A stretch of 47,461 bases of DNA from Candidatus Omnitrophota bacterium (lineage in GTDB: Bacteria > Omnitrophota > Gorgyraeia > JAHIPI01), in contig JADHVZ010000012.1 in the NCBI GenBank assembly GCA_016783745.1, positions 1 through 47,461 of the forward strand. Direction: 5' to 3'. The position numbers and the translations under genes are program-made. Shown in pieces: positions 34,755-43,224 of the stretch. The notes beneath the pieces are model-generated. The model did no database searches. It was not told the DNA's origin and saw only the letters and a list, made by a program, of their open reading frames with translations. Position 1 is the first letter of the stretch. The number at the start of each line of letters is the position of its first letter.

Positions 34755-35210
34755 ATGAATATCAAAGAAATAAAAGAGATGATAATCCTTATGAACGAGA
34801 ATAATCTCTCTGAATTTGAGCTGGAGAAACAAGGATTAAAGATACGCCTTCGAAAGGGCTCTGACGGTCTCGTAGAGAAAGTGATCGAAAGGCCGGTCGC
34901 TCCGGTGCTTTCAGCCGCAAACGCACCGCAGGCTGGCCCCGGAGGAACGGCGCAGGCCGCAGCGTCCAAGGCTAATGAAATAAAATCTCCCATGGTAGGA
35001 ACATTTTACGCGGCGCCTTCTCCGGACGCGCAGCCTTTTGTGGGGCCGGGAGACATCATAGAGGTCGGGCAGGTTGTCTGCATCATAGAAGCAATGAAGC
35101 TCATGAATGAGATAAAATCCGATATAAAAGGAAAAGTGACGTCGGTATTGGTTGAAAACTCGGATCCCGTTGAATTCGGCCAGGCATTATTTCTGGTAGA
35201 ACCCATTTAA
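34755..35210 (+). CDS. accB: Biotin carboxyl carrier protein of acetyl-CoA carboxylase
   Basis: Carries carboxybiotin between the AccC and AccAD active sites in fatty-acid synthesis. The 151-residue protein has an N-terminal helix region ([20 protein letters not shown]) and an Ala/Pro/Gly-rich linker (about 55-73). The biotinyl domain has [13 protein letters not shown], and the biotinylation motif [11 protein letters not shown] carries the target lysine. It is eight bases upstream of accC. Confidence 0.96.
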   Translation: MNIKEIKEMIILMNENNLSEFELEKQGLKIRLRKGSDGLVEKVIERPVAPVLSAANAPQAGPGGTAQAAASKANEIKSPMVGTFYAAPSPDAQPFVGPGDIIEVGQVVCIIEAMKLMNEIKSDIKGKVTSVLVENSDPVEFGQALFLVEPI

Positions 35211-35218
35211 GGAGTATC

Positions 35219-36571
35219 ATGTTTTCAAAGATCCTTATCGCTAATAGAGGTGAAATAGCGCTGAGAATTATACGCGCCTGCAGAGAAATGGGCATAAAGA
35301 CCGTGGCCGTATATTCGGAGGCAGACGTTAATTCGCTGCATGTAAAGCTGGCGGATGAGGCGGTATGCATAGGGGAAGCTCAGAGCAGTAAGAGCTATCT
35401 CAATATTCCGGCTATCATAAGTGCCGCGGAGATCACTGATGTCGAGGCCATACACCCCGGTTACGGGTTTCTGGCCGAGGATGCCCATTTTGCGGAAGTG
35501 TGCGCATCATGCAATATAAAATTCATAGGGCCTTCTCCTGAAAGCATACGCCTGATGGGCGATAAACTCGCGGCAAAGAATGTCGTAAAACGCGCCGGCC
35601 TGCCTGTAATACCCGGCGGGGATAAAGCGATAAAAACCAAGGAAGATTCTCTTAAGATAGCTAAGAAACTTAAGTATCCGGTGATCGTGAAGGCCGCGGC
35701 CGGAGGAGGCGGCCGGGGGATGAGGGTATGTCATAATGACGTACGGCTTATCAGCGCTATTATGACCGCTCAGCGAGAGGCAGAGGCGGCCTTTGGAAAT
35801 GCCGATGTATATCTGGAGAAATACATAGAAAAACCAAGGCATATTGAGATCCAGCTGCTCGGCGACTCCAGAGGACATATCATACATTTAGGCGAGCGCG
35901 AATGCACAATACAGAGAAGGCATCAAAAGCTCATAGAAGAATCTCCCTCACCTGCGGTGAATGAAAAACTGCGCAAAAGGATGGGTGAACTTGCGGTCAA
36001 GGCGGCAAAAAGCGTAAACTATTCAAGCGCCGGCACAATTGAGTTTCTGCTGGACAAGAACGGGGATTTTTATTTTATGGAGATGAATACCAGAATACAG
36101 GTGGAACATCCAGTAACTGAGATGGTAACCGGGATCGATCTTATAAGAGAGCAAATAAACATTGCTAACGGCAAGAAGCTTACCACAAAGCAGGAAGATA
36201 TCAAACTCACCGGAAGCGCCATAGAAGCCCGCATATATGCCGAAGACCCGGAGAAGAATTTCATGCCTTCCCCCGGTAAGATCCTGGAGTACAATGCGCC
36301 GGGTGGGCGCGGCGTGCGGCTGGATACAATGGTCCATACCAATTACATGGTATCTCCGTATTATGATTCCATGATAGGAAAATTAATAACATTCGGCAAA
36401 ACAAGAGCTGAAGCTATCAGCATAATGAGAAGGGCCCTTGATGAATTTATCATCGAACCCATAAAAACAACTATCCCGCTCCTTAAAGACGTATTCAGCA
36501 ATCCTCTTTTTATAAAAGGCGATATTTCAACGGATTTCGTTAGCGGGATAGAGGAGGAATCTGAAAAATGA
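35219..36571 (+). CDS. accC: Acetyl-CoA carboxylase, biotin carboxylase subunit
   Basis: ATP-dependent carboxylation of biotin on AccB. The 450-residue protein has the biotin carboxylase N-terminal domain ([20 protein letters not shown]), an ATP-grasp core with [13 protein letters not shown], and the catalytic region [17 protein letters not shown] and [18 protein letters not shown]-terminal domain ends near FEI-type residues IKTTIPLL. The family length is normal. It overlaps the next gene by four bases (ATGA). Confidence 0.97.
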   Translation: MFSKILIANRGEIALRIIRACREMGIKTVAVYSEADVNSLHVKLADEAVCIGEAQSSKSYLNIPAIISAAEITDVEAIHPGYGFLAEDAHFAEVCASCNIKFIGPSPESIRLMGDKLAAKNVVKRAGLPVIPGGDKAIKTKEDSLKIAKKLKYPVIVKAAAGGGGRGMRVCHNDVRLISAIMTAQREAEAAFGNADVYLEKYIEKPRHIEIQLLGDSRGHIIHLGERECTIQRRHQKLIEESPSPAVNEKLRKRMGELAVKAAKSVNYSSAGTIEFLLDKNGDFYFMEMNTRIQVEHPVTEMVTGIDLIREQINIANGKKLTTKQEDIKLTGSAIEARIYAEDPEKNFMPSPGKILEYNAPGGRGVRLDTMVHTNYMVSPYYDSMIGKLITFGKTRAEAISIMRRALDEFIIEPIKTTIPLLKDVFSNPLFIKGDISTDFVSGIEEESEK

Positions 36572-37002
36572 ACGCAGAATATAACGAATCAAACCTCGGG
36601 GACATAAGCATAAACAATGATGTCATCAAAAACATCGCCCTGAAGGCGGCAACGGATATCAGCGGCATACACAGCACCAGAGTCAATTTCATTAAAAAAA
36701 TGTGGAATACGTTGAGGAAAAAGGACTCTGCAACTGAAGTTATCCTGGAATTCATCAATAGCTCCGAGATAAAAATAACCTTGAGGATCATGATGGAGTA
36801 TGGGGTGAATATTCCGCACTTAGCGGGAATCGCCCAGGAGAACGTTAAAAAAGAAGTAGAGCATATGACCGGGCTGACCGTAACGGAGGTCGCCGTCAAA
36901 ATAGTCGAAGTAGATACAGAAAAATACTCTATACCAAAAGAAAACCCGAAAAAAGAATTTGAACCATCGCAACCTGTAAATGACGAAGCAGGTTCGCAAT
37001 AA
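36568..37002 (+). CDS. Asp23/Gls24 family envelope stress protein
   Basis: A 144-residue protein of the Asp23 (DUF322) family. It has the typical start of the domain ([26 protein letters not shown]), then [26 protein letters not shown] and [19 protein letters not shown]. Asp23 in Staphylococcus is tethered to the membrane by AmaP, whose relative is encoded next. The position after accBC matches yqhY in Bacillus. The C-terminal 20 residues are charged and probably disordered. Confidence 0.9.
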   Translation: MNAEYNESNLGDISINNDVIKNIALKAATDISGIHSTRVNFIKKMWNTLRKKDSATEVILEFINSSEIKITLRIMMEYGVNIPHLAGIAQENVKKEVEHMTGLTVTEVAVKIVEVDTEKYSIPKENPKKEFEPSQPVNDEAGSQ

Positions 37003-37022
37003 TACATTAGAAGGGGGTAATA

Positions 37023-37637
37023 ATGCGGATATTCAGCGGTTTCACAATGCTGATCTACACTCTTGTGTTTCTAGCAATAGGCTGCGCCTTGATAGCCTTT
37101 TCCCTGAACATGATACTGATCGAGGATATCATACCCGCGATAGAGTACGCCTTTGACACACTAAACATCCGGTTAATAGTGGGGCTGGTAGGCGTGCTTA
37201 TAATCCTCTATAACCTGGTGGCGGTACAGATATCGCTTGGCAATATGCAGAGGGAAAAAACTATAGCTTTTGACAACCCAAGCGGCAGGGTGACTATTTC
37301 TCTGTCAGCCATTGAAGACTTTATCAGGCGGTCTTCCTCTCATATCCCGGAAGTAAAGGAGCTCAGGGCGGACGTCAAGGCAAGCAAGAAAGGGATCAAT
37401 ATCACCAACAGGGTCGTAGTCTATTCAAACACGAATATTCCGGAGGCTACCGAAAGAATACAAAGCATACTCAAGCACAGGATACAAGAAATGCTCGGCA
37501 TAGAAGAACCAATAAACATAAAAGTACATATCGCGAAAATAGCCCCGAGAGATTCCAAAGACAAAGCGCCTAAAAAGGTTGAAGAGATAGAACAGAAGAG
37601 AGGGATCTTTAAGGGTATTGAATATGGAGACGGATGA
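37023..37637 (+). CDS. amaP: AmaP-like membrane anchor for Asp23
   Basis: A 204-residue protein with two N-terminal membrane helices (about 5-30 and 48-70). A cytoplasmic Asp23-like domain follows (SGRVTISLSAIEDFIRRSSS, then GINITNRVVVYSNTNIPEA). This is the AmaP layout, where the protein anchors Asp23 at the membrane. AAGGGGG precedes ATG 37023 closely. The charged tail (DSKDKAPKKVEEIEQKRG) may be the contact surface. The large heptad element starts just after its stop. Confidence 0.85.
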   Translation: MRIFSGFTMLIYTLVFLAIGCALIAFSLNMILIEDIIPAIEYAFDTLNIRLIVGLVGVLIILYNLVAVQISLGNMQREKTIAFDNPSGRVTISLSAIEDFIRRSSSHIPEVKELRADVKASKKGINITNRVVVYSNTNIPEATERIQSILKHRIQEMLGIEEPINIKVHIAKIAPRDSKDKAPKKVEEIEQKRGIFKGIEYGDG

Positions 37638-37645
37638 TCTGGTAA

Positions 37646-37837
37646 TTCGTATATCGCTTATCGTTAATCGTTGATCGTATGTACGGTTTACGGTGTACGG
37701 TTTACGGTGTACGGTTTTTAAAATCCAACGGTTGTTCCGTAAACCGTAAACCATGAACCGTAAACCGAACAAAGGTAATCGAAACGAAATATGATTAACG
37801 ATATACGATAAACGATATACGATCAACGATATACGAA
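37646..37837. repeat. Nested heptad inverted-repeat element, copy B
   Basis: Outer arms are built of ATCGTNN units on the left (37646-37680) and NNACGAT on the right (37789-37837). The outermost 11 bases, TTCGTATATCG (37646-37656) and CGATATACGAA (37827-37837), are perfectly complementary. Inner arms are five CGGTKTW heptads (37684-37718) against CCGTAAA-type heptads (37737-37770). The right side also carries the 29-base linker (37767-37795) shared with the copy near 13885. It occupies almost the whole amaP-pfk gap. GGAGG for the next gene is at 37847-37851. Confidence 0.9.
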
Positions 37838-37862
37838 CCAATAAGCGGAGGAAAAATAAGAA

Positions 37863-38891
37863 ATGATGAAGATAGGGATACTTACGGGCGGGGGCGATTG
37901 CCCGGGGATAAATGCTGTAGTAAGGGGCGCGGTAAGAACCGCGATACAAAAGGGCTATAAAGTAATCGGCCTTCGCGACGGATGGAAGGGCCTTGTAAAT
38001 AAGGATCATGTCAATCTGGACCTGAGCTCTGTTGCCGGAATACTCATAAAAGGCGGGACGATCCTGGGAACAAGCAGGACCAATCCTTATAAAATCGAAG
38101 GCGCAGTCGAAAAATGTAAAAAGAACTTCAAGCGCCTGGACCTTGACGCTCTTATAGCTATAGGCGGCGAGGATACCCTGGGAGTGGCAAACAAACTAAA
38201 CAAAGAAGGCTTAAACGTAGTAGGTGTTCCGAAGACGATCGATAATGATCTTTCCGCCACTGACTTCACTTTCGGGTTTGACACGTCCGTAAATATAGTC
38301 ACTGAGGCTATAGACAGGATCCAGACAACAGCCGAAAGCCACCACAGAATATTAGTAGTCGAAGTTATGGGACGTCACGCAGGCTGGATCACGCTTTACG
38401 CGGGTATTGCCGGCGCAGCGGATGTGATCTTGATACCGGAATTTCCTTTCGACATAAATGAAGTAGTGGATATCCTGAAAAAATCTAGAAAGAGCGGTAA
38501 AAAACACGGCATAGTCGCTGTTGCGGAAGGCGCTACCTTCAAAGATAGGAGCATGGTGATACAGAAAGAAGAGCTCGATTCCTTTGGGCACGTCAGGCTT
38601 GGAGGGATCGGAGGGATCCTTTCCGGCAAGATAGAAGAGATGACGGGTTTTGAGACGCGTTTAGTCGTCCTGGGACATCTGCAGAGGGGCGGATCTCCGA
38701 CAGCCGCGGACAGGGTGCTGGGAACACGTTTCGGCGTCGGCGCGGTAGAGCTAATTGAAAATAAAAAATTCGGAAGAATGGTAAGCCTGAACGGAAACAA
38801 TATCGTGGACGTTCCGCTTGAAAAGGCTGTGGGTAAGCTTAAAACAGTCAGTGAAGAACTGTATAATACAGCTAAAATATTTTTCGGTTAG
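37863..38891 (+). CDS. pfp: 6-phosphofructokinase, probably pyrophosphate-dependent
   Basis: Phosphorylates fructose 6-phosphate. The 342-residue protein has GILTGGGDCPGINAVVRG, GGEDT (101-105), PKTIDNDL (123-130) with catalytic Asp127, and MGRHAGWI. Asp104 and Lys124 stand where ATP-dependent E. coli PFK has two glycines. This Asp/Lys pair is the known signature of PPi-using enzymes. The preceding acidic residue is Glu103 where most relatives have Asp. The start is ATG 37863, or 37866 immediately after; the GGAGG is 11 or 14 bases upstream. Confidence 0.88.
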   Translation: MMKIGILTGGGDCPGINAVVRGAVRTAIQKGYKVIGLRDGWKGLVNKDHVNLDLSSVAGILIKGGTILGTSRTNPYKIEGAVEKCKKNFKRLDLDALIAIGGEDTLGVANKLNKEGLNVVGVPKTIDNDLSATDFTFGFDTSVNIVTEAIDRIQTTAESHHRILVVEVMGRHAGWITLYAGIAGAADVILIPEFPFDINEVVDILKKSRKSGKKHGIVAVAEGATFKDRSMVIQKEELDSFGHVRLGGIGGILSGKIEEMTGFETRLVVLGHLQRGGSPTAADRVLGTRFGVGAVELIENKKFGRMVSLNGNNIVDVPLEKAVGKLKTVSEELYNTAKIFFG

Positions 38892-38904
38892 CGAGCTGAC
38901 CGAA

Positions 38905-38952
38905 GGGGACGCTTTCTACCCGACACTATCACTTGACACAGAAAGTGTCCCC
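38905..38952. repeat. 12-base inverted repeat, REP/MITE-like
   Basis: GGGGACGCTTTC (38905-38916) and GAAAGTGTCCCC (38941-38952) are complementary at 11 of 12 bases, with 24 bases between. The element lies in the gap after pfp and runs into the start region of gmhA. A second short GGGG/CCCC pairing continues to about 38964. Such GGGGAC-ended palindromes resemble short dispersed elements linked to REP-associated transposases in other bacteria, but no transposase is in the window. Confidence 0.6.
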
Positions 38953-38971
38953 TCAAATGTGGGGTTGTCCC

Positions 38972-39541
38972 GTGAAAAACGCTATAGAAGATATAATAAA
39001 TGAAAGCATACGGACGAAGCAGGATCTTCTGAAGACTGAGCTTGAAAACATAGAAAAAGCCGTCAGGAAGATAATCGACTGCATAGGTAACGGCGGCAAG
39101 CTCATTATATTCGGAAACGGCGGCAGCGCCGCTGACAGCCAGCATATAGCCGCTGAATTCGTTGGAAGATTTAAATTGGAGAGGAAGGCCTTACCGGCTT
39201 TGGCCCTCACCACCAATACATCCACGCTGACAGCTCTTTCAAATGACTACGGATATGATGCGTGCTTCAAGAGGCAAGTCGAGTCTTTAGGGAATAAGGG
39301 TGACGTTGCGCTAGCTATTTCGACAAGCGGAAACGCCAGGAATGTAATAGAGGCTGTAAAAACAGCAAAAGAAAAGTCGATAAGCACGATCGCGCTTACA
39401 GGAAAAGACGGCGGAAGATTAAAAGGTCTCTGTGAGATGTCTATTGTGGTAAAATCGCAAGATACCGCGCGCATCCAGGAAGCTCATATACTCATAGGCC
39501 ACATAATAGCCGGTATAGTAGAGTTATCATTAGGACAATGA
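38972..39541 (+). CDS. gmhA: Sedoheptulose-7-phosphate isomerase / SIS-domain protein
   Basis: First step toward ADP-heptose, or the related DiaA. The 189-residue SIS protein has GGKLIIFGNGGSAADSQHIAAEFVGRF, LTTNTSTLTALSNDYGY and the sugar-phosphate loop AISTSGNARNVIEA. Start choice is uncertain: GTG 38972 (VKNAIEDIINES) fits the family and has GGGG upstream; in-frame ATG 38957 and TTG 38933 lie in or beside the inverted-repeat element. It overlaps rfaE2 by four bases, which favours the heptose role. Confidence 0.88.
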   Translation: MKNAIEDIINESIRTKQDLLKTELENIEKAVRKIIDCIGNGGKLIIFGNGGSAADSQHIAAEFVGRFKLERKALPALALTTNTSTLTALSNDYGYDACFKRQVESLGNKGDVALAISTSGNARNVIEAVKTAKEKSISTIALTGKDGGRLKGLCEMSIVVKSQDTARIQEAHILIGHIIAGIVELSLGQ

Positions 39542-40017
39542 AAGATAAGATAAAAAGTGCGGCCAGACTCGGGAAGACTATCGCTTACTTAAAGGGGCGT
39601 GGAAAAAAAGTCGTATTTACAAACGGCTGTTTCGATATAATCCACAAGGGGCATATCAAGCTTCTAGAAAAAGCCGGATCCCTCGGCGATATACTGATAG
39701 TCGCGATCAACAGCGACAACTCCGTAAAAAAGATAAAAGGCATAAAGCGGCCCATAAACTCCGCCAGGGACAGAGCTCTGGTGCTTTCCGCCATCGATGT
39801 AGTAGATTATGTGACTACTTTCAGCGAACCCGACCCCGCCCGCATCATATCCAAGTTAAAGCCTGATATCCTTGTCAAAGGCGGGGACTGGAAGAAACAT
39901 GAAGTCATCGGAGGGGATGTTGTGGAATCATGCGGCGGTAAGGTAGTCACCGTAAGACTTGAAAAGGGCTATTCGACAACGCGCCTCATCAATGCAATCC
40001 GCAAGCAATCAAGATGA
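39538..40017 (+). CDS. rfaE2: D-glycero-beta-D-manno-heptose 1-phosphate adenylyltransferase
   Basis: Forms ADP-heptose from heptose 1-phosphate and ATP for the inner core of LPS. The 159-residue protein equals the C-terminal domain of E. coli HldE. It has VVFTNGCFDIIHKGHIKLLE with the HxGH nucleotidyl-transfer motif, AINSDNSVKKIKG, RPINSARDRA and the late VKGGDWK. Kinase and phosphatase partners (hldA, gmhB) are not in the window. It overlaps both neighbours by four bases. Confidence 0.93.
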   Translation: MKDKIKSAARLGKTIAYLKGRGKKVVFTNGCFDIIHKGHIKLLEKAGSLGDILIVAINSDNSVKKIKGIKRPINSARDRALVLSAIDVVDYVTTFSEPDPARIISKLKPDILVKGGDWKKHEVIGGDVVESCGGKVVTVRLEKGYSTTRLINAIRKQSR

Positions 40018-40424
40018 ACAAAAAAGTCTTTCGGATATTAGACGCTAACGCAAACAGATTAAGGGAAGCACTTAGAGTCTGTGAGGATATTTCGCGATTT
40101 ATAATATCGGATAAAAGCTCGACCAGAAGATTCAAGGCATTGCGCCACAAAACAATCCTTGCCGTAAAATCAATCGACTTTGACGGAAAAACGCTGGCCG
40201 GTTTCAGGGATTCCGCCGGTGATATCGGAAAACGCACCATAAAAAGTGAATCCTCGAGAAAAGGCATAGGCGATATTTTCAAAGCCAATATAAAACGAGC
40301 GGAGGAATCCGTTAGGGTGCTTGAGGAATTCTCAAAGTTGTCGGGAGGAAGGCTTCCGGGCAGGTTTAAAAATATGCGTTTTGAGCTATACTCTCTGGAG
40401 AGTGATATCGTTGAAAAATTGTAA
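40014..40424 (+). CDS. ThiD2-type protein of thiamine synthesis
   Basis: A 136-residue protein matching the N-terminal domain of fused ThiD2-ThiE proteins: FRILDANANRLREALRVCED, then RHKTILAVKSI and FKANIKRAEESVRVLEEFSK. ThiD2 was reported as a monofunctional hydroxymethylpyrimidine-phosphate kinase that replaces canonical ThiD. Here it is a separate gene whose end overlaps thiE by 14 bases, so it is a split form of the fusion. Location next to thiE and thiC supports the assignment. Confidence 0.82.
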   Translation: MNKKVFRILDANANRLREALRVCEDISRFIISDKSSTRRFKALRHKTILAVKSIDFDGKTLAGFRDSAGDIGKRTIKSESSRKGIGDIFKANIKRAEESVRVLEEFSKLSGGRLPGRFKNMRFELYSLESDIVEKL

Positions 40425-41031
40425 ACTGTGTGTGATCATCGACATGGGCCTGGTGGGAAAAAGCGATATCACCAGGATAGCCACGGAGGCTCTGCGCGGC
40501 GGCGCTGACATGATCCAGTTAAGAGATAAATCATCTGACGACGGAGATTTCTTAAAATACGCCCGGCTCATAAAAAGCGCTACAAAGAGATTCCGGAAGC
40601 CGTTCATCGTGAACGATAGAGTTGACATAGCGCGCCTGGCGGGAGCTGACGGCGTACATCTCGGGCAGGATGACATCCCAATACGTGAAGCTCGCAAGAT
40701 ATTAGGCAAAGTGATCATTGGGATATCTGCCCGTAATCTGAAGCAGGCTAGAGATGCGGAAAAAAAAGGGGCTGATTACCTCGGGATAGGCCCTATTTAT
40801 CACACAAAGACAAAAATAGAAAACGCTCCTATAGGTACCGGTGTTTTATCACGCATAAGTAAAAACACGAACATCCCATGCTTCGCCATAGGGGGTATTA
40901 CTCGTAAAAACATCGGCAGCGTGCGCAAATCCGGAGGAAGTGCGGTCGCCGTAGCATCCGCGGCCATTAAGGCAAGAAATATTTATAGATCCGTAGAAAA
41001 TATGAAAGAGGCTATTGATGACACAGCTTGA
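40411..41031 (+). CDS. thiE: Thiamine-phosphate synthase
   Basis: Joins HMP pyrophosphate and thiazole phosphate into thiamine phosphate. The 206-residue TIM barrel has GADMIQLRDKSSDDGDFLKYA, FIVNDRVDIARLAGADGVHLGQDD, GISARNLKQARDAEKKGADYLGIGPIYHT-type motifs (in separate strands) and the phosphate-binding FAIGGIT. A longer frame opens at 40321 within the preceding gene. TTG 40411 is chosen because it fits the family N-terminus and has GGAG at 40397-40400. Confidence 0.93.
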   Translation: MKNCKLCVIIDMGLVGKSDITRIATEALRGGADMIQLRDKSSDDGDFLKYARLIKSATKRFRKPFIVNDRVDIARLAGADGVHLGQDDIPIREARKILGKVIIGISARNLKQARDAEKKGADYLGIGPIYHTKTKIENAPIGTGVLSRISKNTNIPCFAIGGITRKNIGSVRKSGGSAVAVASAAIKARNIYRSVENMKEAIDDTA

Positions 41032-42310
41032 CGCTGCTAGAAAAAAAATAATCACAGATAAGATGCGCGCCGTAGCAAAGCGTGAGGGTGTAAACGCGGA
41101 GTTTATATGTGACGGCGTATCGCGCGGGGTGATCATCATCCCCGCAAACAGCGGCCGCGATATAAAGAATCTCTGCGCGATAGGCAAGGGATTAAAAACT
41201 AAGGTAAACGCGAATATAGGCAGTTCTCTCGGATGTGAAGACATAAAAGACGAGGCGGAGAAGCTTGATGCGGCATTAAAAGCAGGCGCAGATACTGTCA
41301 TGGATCTTTCAACAGGAGAAGACCTGAAAAGCATCAGAGGCCTGATACTTGAGAGATCGACGGTCCCGGTCGGGACCGTGCCCATATATGAAATAGTATC
41401 GGATATCATAAGATCCGGCATGGAGATATCGGACATAACGAAAGATGACATAATGGCCTGCTTAAAAAAACAGGCGGAAGAAGGGGTTGATTTCTTTACC
41501 GTCCACTGCGGCGTTACAAGAGAAGCGCTGCGGCAGCTACAGGAAGAAAAGCGGCTTCTTGATATCGTAAGCCGGGGCGGCGCGTTTCTGGCCCAGTGGA
41601 TGATGAGAACCGGGCAGGAGAACCCGCTGTATGAATACTATGATGACGTACTGGAGATAGCTAAGGCCCATGATGTTACGTTGAGTTTAGGCGACGGTAT
41701 GCGTCCGGGTTGCATAAAGGACGCGACGGACAGGGCTCAGATAACCGAGCTCATAACGCTTGGGGGGCTTGCCAGGCGGGCCCGGGATTTCGGCGTGCAG
41801 GTGATGATAGAGGGTCCGGGCCATGTCCCGATAGATCAAATAAAAGTAAATATAGAGCTGGAAAAATCACTATGCGACGGCGCGCCTTTCTATGTCCTCG
41901 GCCCCATTGTAACCGATATAGCCCCGGGATACGACCACATAACCAGCGCTATAGGCGGCGCTATAGCGGCATCGGCCGGAGCTGATTTTCTTTGCTATGT
42001 AACACCGTCGGAGCACCTCAGGCTGCCTACCATTGAAGATGTTCGTGAAGGCGTCATAGCATCCAAGATCGCGGCGCATGCCGCGGATATTGCAAAAGGG
42101 GTTAGAGGGGCAAAGGAGGCGGACAACGCCATTTCGCTTGCCAGGAAAAAAAGGGACTGGGAAAAACAGATCGAGCTGTCAATAGACCCGGACAAAGCAA
42201 GGATGTTCAGAGATAGTTCCAAAGTCAAGCCGGGTGATGATGTTTGCACGATGTGTGATAAATATTGCTCCATAAAAATATACGATGAAGCCTTAAAAAG
42301 CAAGAGGTAA
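41018..42310 (+). CDS. thiC: Phosphomethylpyrimidine synthase
   Basis: A radical SAM enzyme that rearranges aminoimidazole ribotide to HMP phosphate. The 430-residue protein has NANIGSSLG, LSTGEDLKSIRGLILE, TVHCGVTREAL, SLGDGMRPGC and IEGPGHVPIDQI. The C-terminal cluster motif is CTMCDKYC (Cx2Cx3C), one residue shorter than the Cx2Cx4C of E. coli, as I recall from shorter anaerobe-type enzymes. ATG 41018 lies inside thiE (14-base overlap). No TPP riboswitch is visible upstream of the thi genes. Confidence 0.95.
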   Translation: MTQLDAARKKIITDKMRAVAKREGVNAEFICDGVSRGVIIIPANSGRDIKNLCAIGKGLKTKVNANIGSSLGCEDIKDEAEKLDAALKAGADTVMDLSTGEDLKSIRGLILERSTVPVGTVPIYEIVSDIIRSGMEISDITKDDIMACLKKQAEEGVDFFTVHCGVTREALRQLQEEKRLLDIVSRGGAFLAQWMMRTGQENPLYEYYDDVLEIAKAHDVTLSLGDGMRPGCIKDATDRAQITELITLGGLARRARDFGVQVMIEGPGHVPIDQIKVNIELEKSLCDGAPFYVLGPIVTDIAPGYDHITSAIGGAIAASAGADFLCYVTPSEHLRLPTIEDVREGVIASKIAAHAADIAKGVRGAKEADNAISLARKKRDWEKQIELSIDPDKARMFRDSSKVKPGDDVCTMCDKYCSIKIYDEALKSKR

Positions 42311-42314
42311 TAAA

Positions 42315-43217
42315 ATGTCAATACTTGTAGTCGGCTCTGTCGCGTTTGACTCCATTGAAACACCGTTCGGTAAAGTTGAAAACGCGCTTGGGGGTTCTGC
42401 GACTTATTTCTCTATAAGTGCCGGCTATTTTGTCCCGGTAAACCTTGTTGCAGTGGTAGGAAAAGATTTTCCGGATAAATATTCATCGGTCTTCAAAAAA
42501 CATGCCGTAAATATACAGGGCATGGAGGTCGTAGACGGTTCCACATTTCAATGGAAGGGCAAATACGGTACTGATCTAAGCAACCCGGAGACAATATATA
42601 CACATCTGAACGTCTTTCAGGATTTCTCCCCTAAAATACCCCAGGAGTATAAGAAAAGTGATGTCGTCTTTTTAGCAAACATCGACCCTGAATTGCAGAT
42701 GTATGTGCTTAAGCAGGTAAATAAACCGCGGTTGACTGCCTGCGACACTATGAACTATTGGATAGAAAACAAGAAAAACGAGCTGTTAAAGCTCTTGAAG
42801 AACATAGATATTTTCCTGCTTAATGAGGGTGAGGCGAGGCGGCTGGTAGATGAGCCGAATCTACTCAAATGCGGTAAAGCGATCCTGGGCTTAGGCCCTA
42901 AGAAAGTGATCATCAAGAAAGGCGAGAATGGTGTACTGCTATTTTCGCATAGTTCTGTATTTTCCACCCCGGCATACCTTCTGGAGACATTAAAAGATCC
43001 CACCGGCGCGGGCGACACATTTGCCGGCGGGTTAATGGGATATTTGAGAAAAAGCGGGCGTTTTACATCGGATTCCGAGATCAGAAAAGGGATAATATAC
43101 GGCACGGTGCTGGCCTCATATACAGTTCAGGGTTTTGGCGTAGAAAGGCTCAGCGGTATAAATTACAGCGATATACAAAAACGTTATCACGATTACAGAA
43201 GATTGACCAGGTACTAG
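42315..43217 (+). CDS. PfkB-family sugar or nucleoside kinase
   Basis: A 300-residue ribokinase-fold kinase: GSVAFDSIETPFG and the first PfkB signature region NALGGSATYFSISAGYF near the N-terminus. The second signature is DPTGAGDTFAGG, with the catalytic Asp before TFAGG, and the anion-hole GAGD. The substrate cannot be read from sequence; adenosine-kinase-like or sugar kinases are possible. It begins four bases after thiC and ends seven bases before the tRNA. Confidence 0.87.
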   Translation: MSILVVGSVAFDSIETPFGKVENALGGSATYFSISAGYFVPVNLVAVVGKDFPDKYSSVFKKHAVNIQGMEVVDGSTFQWKGKYGTDLSNPETIYTHLNVFQDFSPKIPQEYKKSDVVFLANIDPELQMYVLKQVNKPRLTACDTMNYWIENKKNELLKLLKNIDIFLLNEGEARRLVDEPNLLKCGKAILGLGPKKVIIKKGENGVLLFSHSSVFSTPAYLLETLKDPTGAGDTFAGGLMGYLRKSGRFTSDSEIRKGIIYGTVLASYTVQGFGVERLSGINYSDIQKRYHDYRRLTRY

Positions 43218-43224
43218 AGGGAAC

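Noticed and set aside
34623-34832. Minus-strand open frame of 69 codons
   Set aside because: It reads through the octad repeat (repeating HQVTR words) and into accB antisense.
37646-37837. CRISPR array
   Set aside because: Units are 7 bases with no unique spacers, and the arms are inverted; no cas gene is in the window.
40930-41017. TPP riboswitch before thiC
   Set aside because: The region is coding sequence of thiE and no THI-box core was seen there or before the thiD2 gene.
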